Positions 7,058 through 12,353 of a stretch of 12,353 bases of DNA are shown in pieces. Below the pieces are notes generated by a model. That model saw nothing but the letters and a program-made list of their open reading frames with translations. It was not told the origin of the DNA and searched no databases. How positions within the stretch are numbered: the first letter of the stretch is position 1; each line of letters opens with the position of its first letter. The translations under genes and the position numbers were made by a program. Source of the DNA: Treponema sp. (GTDB lineage: Bacteria > Spirochaetota > Spirochaetia > Treponematales > Breznakiellaceae); contig JAITNU010000161.1 in NCBI GenBank assembly GCA_031290325.1, positions 1 to 12,353 on the forward strand, in the 5' to 3' direction.

Positions 7058-8887
7058 TTATAGCCCTTTTGATTTATAATTTTCCGGCAAGTTTTCCCAC
7101 CGCTGTTTGAAATAAAACGCCGCTGCTTTGGGCTGGCGTTGCCTTGTAAAGATGCCTTTCTTATTGCCGTCAACGCGGTGAATACCCTCGCCGGTCTGGA
7201 AATCCGCGAAAGCCCAGACCTGTTCGCCCTTCACAAAATCGCAGGAGTCAAAAACCCGGTGGTTCATTTCCAGAACTTCAATCTGGTATTCTTGGCTCCA
7301 CTGCACCGAGGGGAGTTTGTGGATACCCGAATCGGTGTCCGCGCCGTATTCGGTAAACACAAAAGGCTTGTTCAGGTTCTTCGCCTTCCATCCTTCAAGC
7401 TCCGAGCGCAGGGCCTTTTCGGCGGTGTCGATCTCGTACCCCCCCAGCACATACCAACCGTAGTAGCGGTTCAGACAGATAAAATCGCTGAACTGATAAC
7501 ACTTGCAGGTGTCGGGCCGGCTGAACATAATGGCCGCGAATGTCCGGGGACGCTTTTGGGGATCACATTCAAGGGCCGTATCAAATACCTCCTTAAAATA
7601 GGGAATAGCCGCTTCGGAAGTGGATTCCGGTTCATTGAAAAGACTCCAAGCAATAACGCAGGCGCGGTTCTTGTCCCTGTTTATCATGGCGCGGATGGCG
7701 TCCAGATGATTTTGCAACAGTTCCTGAATCGTTGGTTTTTCAAAAAAGGGAACCTTGGTGCCCCTGCTGGCGTCAAGAAAATTCATGGTGCTGTCAAAGA
7801 ATCCCACTGCCGGGGTTTCGTCGATTACGAGGAAGCCTTCACGATCCGCCAGTTGGTAGAATTCCTCGCAGTAAGGGTAGTGGGAGGTACGCAGGGAATT
7901 CGCGCCGATCCACTTCATCAGTTCAAAGTCCCGTTTGATGACCGCACGGTTAAAACCCCGGCCCGCAATATCGCTGTCTTCGTGTTTGCCGAAACCTTTC
8001 AGGTACACCGGCTTGCCGTTCAACAGTATTTCTGTTCCCCGGATTTCCACCGTGCGAATTCCTATGTCGTCGTACCATTCGTCAACCAGTTTCCCATTTT
8101 GAGACAACCGAACCCAAAACCGGTAGAGGTAGGCGTCCCGCACGTTCCAAAGCCGGGCATCGGGGATAGCAATCGTCCCGTTCTGGCCTTGAGCGCCGCT
8201 TATATGCTTGCCGTCTTCATCCAGTACGGTAACGGTTACTTCCCCCTCGCCGACGGTTTCCACGGAATAATCAACCTCCGCCCCTCCGGTAGTGATTCTG
8301 TGCGCAACGGAAAAATCGGTAATCGCATTTGTGGGGAGCGACAGTAATGTTACCGGCCGCTGGATGCCCGCATAATTGAAAAAATCAAAATAGGGCTTAA
8401 CTACGCGCTTGCCGTTGGGCAGCGTTTCGGTACGGCCTACGGGAAGAGTTGTTTCACTTAGTTCGTTGTTGACCAGAGCCACGAGCCGGTTAGCGCCGCC
8501 GTATTTTGCCGCGCTGGTAATATCCGCGGCAAAGGGGAGGAACCCTCCTTCGTGGCGGCAGATTTCCTGTCCGTTCACAAAAACCCTTGCCCGGTGAGTA
8601 ACTGCGTCAAAGCGGAGAAGTACCGCCCTGTCCTGCCATTCAGCGGGAACAAAGAATTCGGTCTCGTACCAGAAATCGCCGGTATATTCCCGCTCGTCCT
8701 TGCCGGTAAAAAAATCCTGAAAACTCGCGGGAACCGGCATGGTTTCTTTCGCGTTGATACCCTTATTCCAGCCATCGGAAGCCCCTTTGCTTTCCGGGTC
8801 AAATCGGAATTTCCACATTCCGTCCAGACGCACCGCCAGTCTAGTTGCGGTGGGACGGGGATATAATAGGGCAGCGTTTTTCTCCAT
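7058..8887 (-). CDS. uidA: Beta-glucuronidase (GH2)
   Basis: The 609-aa protein aligns along its length with GH2 beta-glucuronidases such as E. coli UidA (603 aa). In order it has an N-terminal sugar-binding jelly roll (GMWKFRFDPESKG, FWYETEFFVPAEW, HEGGFLPF), an immunoglobulin-like middle, and a TIM barrel from about residue 285 (LNGKPVYLKGFGKHEDSDI, SHYPY). The catalytic acid/base is Glu419 (FNEPES) and the nucleophile Glu513 (FTEYGAD). Asn575 and Lys577 in GNKKGIFTR form the N-x-K motif that reads the glucuronate carboxylate, which separates true glucuronidases from beta-galactosidases. A loop after PAVGFF is of a length that could shape access to small or larger glucuronides. There is no signal peptide, so it is cytoplasmic. 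The start has AAGGAG just upstream and lies 15 nt after the porin gene, so the two are co-transcribed. Its last 138 codons recur in the decayed copy at 1184-1629. Confidence 0.96.
   Translation of the reverse strand: MEKNAALLYPRPTATRLAVRLDGMWKFRFDPESKGASDGWNKGINAKETMPVPASFQDFFTGKDEREYTGDFWYETEFFVPAEWQDRAVLLRFDAVTHRARVFVNGQEICRHEGGFLPFAADITSAAKYGGANRLVALVNNELSETTLPVGRTETLPNGKRVVKPYFDFFNYAGIQRPVTLLSLPTNAITDFSVAHRITTGGAEVDYSVETVGEGEVTVTVLDEDGKHISGAQGQNGTIAIPDARLWNVRDAYLYRFWVRLSQNGKLVDEWYDDIGIRTVEIRGTEILLNGKPVYLKGFGKHEDSDIAGRGFNRAVIKRDFELMKWIGANSLRTSHYPYCEEFYQLADREGFLVIDETPAVGFFDSTMNFLDASRGTKVPFFEKPTIQELLQNHLDAIRAMINRDKNRACVIAWSLFNEPESTSEAAIPYFKEVFDTALECDPQKRPRTFAAIMFSRPDTCKCYQFSDFICLNRYYGWYVLGGYEIDTAEKALRSELEGWKAKNLNKPFVFTEYGADTDSGIHKLPSVQWSQEYQIEVLEMNHRVFDSCDFVKGEQVWAFADFQTGEGIHRVDGNKKGIFTRQRQPKAAAFYFKQRWENLPENYKSKGL
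7085..7475 (-). repeat. Direct repeat copy B of the uidA 3' region
   Basis: This is the functional counterpart of 1208-1597, lying inside the intact uidA (about residues 472-606). The two copies have the same orientation and are offset by 5877-5878 bases, so recombination between them would remove the symporter, lyase, discoidin and GH88 genes as one circle. Confidence 0.93.
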
Positions 8888-8902
8888 TGTTATCTCCTTT
8901 TT

Positions 8903-10507
8903 TTAGAACATGAAATCCACGCCGAGACCAATTGAGTGGTTGCTAAAATCGTTTACATCGTTGGCGTAGGGGATCTGGGAATATGTGGGGGCTGGTCCAC
9001 GCTGGGTGCCTTTGTAGGCTTTATAGTCCACACTTTCAAACTCGTAGAAAATCTGCGCACGGAATGCGCCGTAGGCGGCAAGGGCGAAGTCCAGTTTCGG
9101 TTTGATGTGAAAATAGGGCGTTTCAAGAACATCTTCGCAAAAACCGACCGTTGTCTCAAGGGTTACTTTGATTTTGGGTGTGAGCTGATACGAGACGACC
9201 GGCATAAAACGGAAAAATGGTGAAGTTGCGTATTTGGCGTCATCAAACACGTCACTGCCATAAAATTCTTGGAACATGACGATACCGGCATAGAATTTGG
9301 GCATAATATTATAGCCGATGGTCTCGTCGAAAACGCCGTAGCCGAATTCGTCAAAGGCAGTTATATTGTTCAATTGTCCCTGTACCTTGACCGTAAGATT
9401 TTTTACCACCTTCAAATTAAAACCCATAAAAGCATAGGCGCCGTCAGAAAAAGCTGCAGCCGTTCCACCGGTTTGTACCTTCATGGTGGTATCACCTACG
9501 GGATAGTCGCTCATTATTGGATTATTCAATTTATTCCAATGTTTATAATGGGGAACAACAGGGTTGGAACCAAAATACGCGGTTGAGCTGGGATCCATCA
9601 AATCGCTGTCACCAAAATATTCTTTCAGATAGGTTTTTGACTCGTATTTGTTCATCGGGTCAACACCGCCGTCGAGCCTTACGCCAAGTTGCGCGTTAAA
9701 TAGCGTTGAAGTATACGAAGCACCCAGACCCCATTCTTTAAGGGATTCGCCGGCGTTGGCGTTTATGGGTTTGGGGTCATCATGCGCTAGTCCCATAAGA
9801 TTCATCGTATACCGGGCGTTGGCGTTGACAAAAAATAGCTGGCCGCCGACATCAAGCCCCTTAATTGGCATAAACTGGAGGCGGATTGAAGGATACCCTT
9901 CGCGGGAAAAATAAAAGCCGCCGTTGGTATTACCTTCGGTTTTCCATATCCGTTCGCGGGTTACAAAGTTTTCATCGTATAATTTACCCACGCTGACTTT
10001 TAACTTATTGTCAAAGAAATTACCGTAGGCAAGAAAGTACGGAATTGATGCGGCAAAATTGGCACCCTTGCTAATTCCATCCATATTGACGCCTGACGTA
10101 TTGTTTGCGGGGTTGTAATTACCGTCCATAAAGCCCTGATTGGGATTATAATTCTGAGCCCGCAGCATGATATACTCGCCGAAGTTACCATTCTTCAAAT
10201 GGAACGCCAGTTCAGCGCGGCTTTCGCCCATCTCGGCGTTTGTCGCGGCCAGTAACGAAAAATCCTCGCCATACTGGTGGTAAAATCCGGTCAGAAAACC
10301 GGTGATAACCCGCCCGTCAATGCTCAACTCGCCAAGTGGCGTTTTGACGTTCGGAATGACAGGTGCCGCTTGTGTTGCGTTAGCTGGCGCTGCTTGGGCA
10401 GGTTGAGCCGTACTGGCTGTCGTACCGGCTTGTCCGTCACTTTGTTGGGCGATTACTATGCCGCCCAATAAGATCAGAATAAACATGACACAAAGGATAT
10501 TTTTCAT
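8903..10507 (-). CDS. Porin-like outer-membrane beta-barrel protein
   Basis: With the start at 10507 the protein is 534 aa. It opens with a signal peptide (MKNILCVMFILILLGGIVIAQQ), followed by an Ala/Thr/Pro/Gln-rich low-complexity linker (about residues 23-53). After that comes a long run of alternating polar/hydrophobic strands rich in Tyr, Phe, Gly and Asn, ending in GLGVDFMF. The terminal Phe is typical of proteins inserted by the BAM machinery. No named porin family is recognised; the style is that of spirochaete outer-membrane barrels. As the first gene of the operon it probably lets the glucuronide or oligosaccharide through the outer membrane. The start at 10507 is preferred over an ATG at 10546, because GGAGG at 10513-10517 precedes it by 5 nt and the signal peptide then begins correctly (M-K-N). 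uidA follows 15 nt after its stop. Confidence 0.82.
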   Translation of the reverse strand: MKNILCVMFILILLGGIVIAQQSDGQAGTTASTAQPAQAAPANATQAAPVIPNVKTPLGELSIDGRVITGFLTGFYHQYGEDFSLLAATNAEMGESRAELAFHLKNGNFGEYIMLRAQNYNPNQGFMDGNYNPANNTSGVNMDGISKGANFAASIPYFLAYGNFFDNKLKVSVGKLYDENFVTRERIWKTEGNTNGGFYFSREGYPSIRLQFMPIKGLDVGGQLFFVNANARYTMNLMGLAHDDPKPINANAGESLKEWGLGASYTSTLFNAQLGVRLDGGVDPMNKYESKTYLKEYFGDSDLMDPSSTAYFGSNPVVPHYKHWNKLNNPIMSDYPVGDTTMKVQTGGTAAAFSDGAYAFMGFNLKVVKNLTVKVQGQLNNITAFDEFGYGVFDETIGYNIMPKFYAGIVMFQEFYGSDVFDDAKYATSPFFRFMPVVSYQLTPKIKVTLETTVGFCEDVLETPYFHIKPKLDFALAAYGAFRAQIFYEFESVDYKAYKGTQRGPAPTYSQIPYANDVNDFSNHSIGLGVDFMF

Positions 10508-10561
10508 AATTTCCTCCAGAAAAAATGATAACTTTTTCATCCTCATACGAAGATGCGACAG

Positions 10562-10580
10562 CGTATCATTCGGGGATACG
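10562..10580. promoter_or_regulatory. Inverted repeat, candidate operator 1 (CGTATC-N7-GATACG)
   Basis: Perfect 6-bp arms with a 7-nt spacer, 55 nt upstream of the porin start. It lies directly beside a second inverted repeat. The symmetry fits a dimeric regulator, or an RNA hairpin in the porin leader. AraC-type proteins more often use direct repeats, so the binding protein is open. Confidence 0.4.
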
Positions 10581-10582
10581 TT

Positions 10583-10601
10583 ATCTTATGAGGTATAAGA
10601 T
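10583..10601. promoter_or_regulatory. Inverted repeat, candidate operator 2 (ATCTTAT-N5-ATAAGAT)
   Basis: Perfect 7-bp arms with a 5-nt spacer, two bases from the first inverted repeat. Its arms differ in sequence from those of the first. Together they form a 40-bp symmetric block between the candidate porin promoter and the porin ribosome site. Confidence 0.42.
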
Positions 10602-10632
10602 GGACCGGAATTCAATGGAGTTGTTAGAACGA

Positions 10633-10682
10633 TTTTTGTTGCTTTTAGCATAATTTTGATCAATAATTATATTCAACAAAAA
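10633..10682. promoter_or_regulatory. Symmetric AT-rich centre of the divergent intergenic region
   Basis: TTTTTGTTG (10633-10641) and CAACAAAAA (10674-10682) form 9-bp inverted arms around a near-palindrome at 10650-10670 (ATAATT, TTGATCAA, then T, then AATTAT). TTAGCA (10645-10650) and TGCTAA (10686-10691) add a further inverted pair. The element sits between the divergent porin and AraC genes, where a shared control site is expected. It is 61 nt or more from the AraC start. Confidence 0.38.
10647..10676 (-). promoter_or_regulatory. Candidate sigma70-type promoter for the catabolic operon
   Basis: On the minus strand TTGAAT (10671-10676) is followed after 18 nt by TATGCT (10647-10652). Transcription would start near 10640, leaving a leader of about 130 nt that contains both inverted repeats at 10562-10601. 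The region is AT-rich, and chance matches are easy there. Confidence 0.3.
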
Positions 10683-10742
10683 CTGTGCTAATTCATTGTA
10701 AAATAATGCGGATCACTACAAGGCGGCACAAAAGGCGGTGAG

Positions 10743-11960
10743 ATGGAAAACCTATTAGATCTTATGCGAGATGTCGTTAAAACCTACGGTGTGCGTATGC
10801 GCCGGTTCGATGGGGCATTGTCCAAACTGGAAGAGTATGATGACGGACTGCGTTCCCGGCTCTTTCAAAAAAATGACACAAGCCGTTTGGCAGAATCCCT
10901 GCGGGTTGCCAAACCGAGGATTATATATATGATAGAAGACCTTTATGGCTGTCGGTACTGTTTCTTCCGTCCCCCGGAATTCTGTGGGGAGGATTCTTCT
11001 TATTGTATTATCGGCCCTTGGCTGGAAACTTCTCCGGACGAAGCCGGCATCGACGCGATCATCCTGCAAGGTAGAATTCCTAATCATCTCCGGTCGGAAT
11101 TGGTACAGTACTTCAACTGGGTCCCCCAAATTTCCGCTCCCCGAAGCTGGGAAGCCCTGCTCCTTGCTTTTGCCGGATACTTCTACGGAGGAGGGGGGGA
11201 GCAGACCAGTATTTCTTATAAAGGGATCGATCTGGGCAGTCCTATAGACGGGTATAGTCCAGAACCGGAGGCGATTCTCTCCATGCGGATCATTGAAGAA
11301 CGGTATCAAAATGAGAACGCCATGCTCATGGCTGTTTCCGAAGGGAACTCCGGACAGGCCCTCCAATGCATGACCCAATTTCGGGGCTACCAAGGATACC
11401 GCCGGTCATCGGATCAGCTCAGGGACCGGAAAAATTACTGTATTATTCTTAATTCATTAGCAAGAAAGGCGGTGGAAAATGGCTATGTGCATCCTGCCCA
11501 TATTGACGCGGTATCCGCCGAATTTGCCCATCGTATTGAAGCGGCCGGAAGCATTGGAGATTTGGCTCATTTAAGCGAAATTATGGTGCGCCGTTACTGC
11601 GACTTGGTCAATGAATTTTCACTTAAGGGCTACTCCCCTCTTATCAGAAAGGCCATCAATACGGTAGATTTTAATCTACAAAAACCTCTGGCTCTATCCA
11701 TTATTGCAAAAGAATGTAATGCCAATGCCAGTTATCTTTCCGCGCAATTCAAGCGTGAAAAGGGCATGACCGTGACGGACTACATCAACCAGAAACGTCT
11801 GGAACACGCAGTACAGCTTTTAAGCCGCCCCGGTGTCTATATCCAGCAAGCAGCCGAAAAATCAGGATTTCTGGATGTGAATTATTTTTCCCGTATTTTT
11901 AAGCGGCGCTACGGCATAACTCCCCGAGAGTTTCGGGAAATCGCCTATCATGGGAACTGA
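10743..11960 (+). CDS. AraC-family transcriptional regulator
   Basis: The 405-aa protein has an unnamed N-terminal sensing region (about 1-180, with YCIIGPWLETSPDEAGID), a helical linker (about 180-300, NYCIILNSLARKAVENGYVHPAHID) and a C-terminal AraC/XylS DNA-binding domain (about 303-402). The first helix-turn-helix lies around LALSIIAKECNANASYLSAQFKRE and the second around IQQAAEKSGFLDVNYFSRIFKR, followed by the family signature GITPREFRE. The layout resembles a group common in Firmicutes sugar loci, where the N-terminal part is thought to sense a ligand. Four Cys (70, 73, 81, 88) cluster in the N-terminal part. The start follows AAGGCGGTGAG. It is divergent from the porin-led operon across 235 nt and is the likely local regulator, probably an activator responding to an imported uronide. 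Confidence 0.93.
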   Translation: MENLLDLMRDVVKTYGVRMRRFDGALSKLEEYDDGLRSRLFQKNDTSRLAESLRVAKPRIIYMIEDLYGCRYCFFRPPEFCGEDSSYCIIGPWLETSPDEAGIDAIILQGRIPNHLRSELVQYFNWVPQISAPRSWEALLLAFAGYFYGGGGEQTSISYKGIDLGSPIDGYSPEPEAILSMRIIEERYQNENAMLMAVSEGNSGQALQCMTQFRGYQGYRRSSDQLRDRKNYCIILNSLARKAVENGYVHPAHIDAVSAEFAHRIEAAGSIGDLAHLSEIMVRRYCDLVNEFSLKGYSPLIRKAINTVDFNLQKPLALSIIAKECNANASYLSAQFKREKGMTVTDYINQKRLEHAVQLLSRPGVYIQQAAEKSGFLDVNYFSRIFKRRYGITPREFREIAYHGN

Positions 11961-11981
11961 TTGCCTGTATTCATTCTAACA

Positions 11982-12028
11982 AACCACACGAACTTTTGTC
12001 CGAAAGCGTCTCTTTTGTTCGTGTGGTT
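11982..12028. terminator. Bidirectional terminator-like hairpin between convergent genes
   Basis: AACCACACGAAC (11982-11993) pairs perfectly with GTTCGTGTGGTT (12017-12028), a 12-bp stem with a 23-nt loop. A T-rich stretch (GGTTTCTTT, 12032-12040) follows on the plus strand, a few bases after the stem. It lies 22 nt after the AraC stop and 10 nt beyond the peptidase stop, so it can serve both genes. The loop is unusually large, though part of it can pair internally (CTTT with AAAG). Confidence 0.7.
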
Positions 12029-12038
12029 AGTGGTTTCT

Positions 12039-12353
12039 TTAGAACGACGCGACGCGCTCTGCGTTCAGCCGCTCAATGATAGCCACGCCCAGCTTCACGG
12101 CGTTTTCAACATCGGAGTATGCGGCAAAGCAGTAGTGGGTGTGAATGTAGCGCACCGCAAGCCCAATCACGATAACCGGCACGCCCTCGTTGGAGAGGTG
12201 TATGGACGCGCCGTTGGTAGACCCGCCGGTGCGTACCGCTTCCTGCACAGGGATGCCCAGTTCAGCGGCAGTGTTCAGGGCAAAACGCTGGAAACGGGGA
12301 TTCGTGATCATGCCGTTGTCGAGGTGGCGGAGCATGGGGCCGCGCTTGATGGC
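12039..12353 (-). CDS. M42-family metallo-aminopeptidase, C-terminal part only
   Basis: The frame is open to the right edge of the window; the visible 104 residues begin AIKRGPMLRHLDNGMITNPRFQ. Together with TGGSTNGASIHLSNEGVPVIVIG and RYIHTHYCFAAYSDVENAVKL, this is the C-terminal part of M42 (glutamyl aminopeptidase/endoglucanase M-like) enzymes. The His in RYIHTH is in the position of a metal ligand in that family. Such enzymes are cytoplasmic, cobalt- or zinc-dependent peptidases that form dodecamers. An internal ATG at 12335 is not the true start, because the motif continues upstream of it. It converges on the AraC gene and shows no link to the sugar operon. Confidence 0.9.
   Translation of the reverse strand, partial: AIKRGPMLRHLDNGMITNPRFQRFALNTAAELGIPVQEAVRTGGSTNGASIHLSNEGVPVIVIGLAVRYIHTHYCFAAYSDVENAVKLGVAIIERLNAERVASF

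Noticed and set aside
1208..7475. Composite transposon or insertion sequence flanking the block
   Set aside because: The repeats are uidA coding sequence; no transposase, terminal inverted repeats or target duplication were seen.
7139..8347. A 402-codon open frame on the plus strand
   Set aside because: It lies wholly antisense to a beta-glucuronidase with complete catalytic motifs, has no recognisable domain, and arises from the codon bias of the real gene.
10508..10546. Longer start for the porin at 10546
   Set aside because: It puts 13 residues before a standard signal peptide, while the ATG at 10507 has a GGAGG site and a normal signal start.
10755..11393. A 212-codon open frame on the minus strand
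   Set aside because: It is the shadow of the AraC gene, whose helix-turn-helix domain is unmistakable.

Overview
The window looks like part of a chromosome from a host-associated spirochaete, most likely Treponema-like. This is an inference from three things: an outer-membrane beta-barrel protein with a terminal Phe, strong AAGGAG/GGAGG ribosome sites, and a gut-type glycan catabolism gene set. No rRNA or marker gene confirms it. Almost everything from position 1 to about 10507 is on the minus strand and reads leftwards as one probable catabolic operon. A divergent AraC-type regulator (10743-11960, plus strand) follows, and then the 3' part of an M42-family peptidase gene converging on it (12039-12353, minus strand).

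In transcription order (right to left) the operon holds an outer-membrane porin-like barrel (start 10507), a GH2 beta-glucuronidase (uidA-like), a GPH-family sugar:cation symporter, a heparinase II/III-family polysaccharide lyase, a 266-aa protein with a discoidin-like C-terminal half, and a GH88 unsaturated glucuronyl hydrolase. These are followed by a decayed second uidA, an HU-like/DUF4469 protein, and the first 73 codons of a second GPH symporter that runs off the left edge. Together they suggest uptake of uronic-acid-containing oligosaccharides (glycosaminoglycan fragments or plant/host glucuronides) through the barrel and the symporter(s). The lyase would then cleave them, GH88 would remove the unsaturated uronate, and the beta-glucuronidase would release glucuronate. 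The lyase, GH88 and GUS show no signal peptide, so this chemistry is predicted to be cytoplasmic.

The most unusual structure is a direct repeat of about 390 bp. The last 23% of uidA (7085-7475) recurs almost identically at 1208-1597 and flanks the symporter-lyase-discoidin-GH88 block. The left copy keeps a strong ribosome site and start codon, lacks about three quarters of the gene, and carries a one-base deletion. It ended in a TAATG overlap with the DUF4469 gene. A string of four small hairpins follows the DUF4469 gene, and two adjacent perfect inverted repeats sit in the porin/AraC intergenic region. Base composition is mosaic: the DUF4469 gene and uidA are GC-richer than the lyase block.
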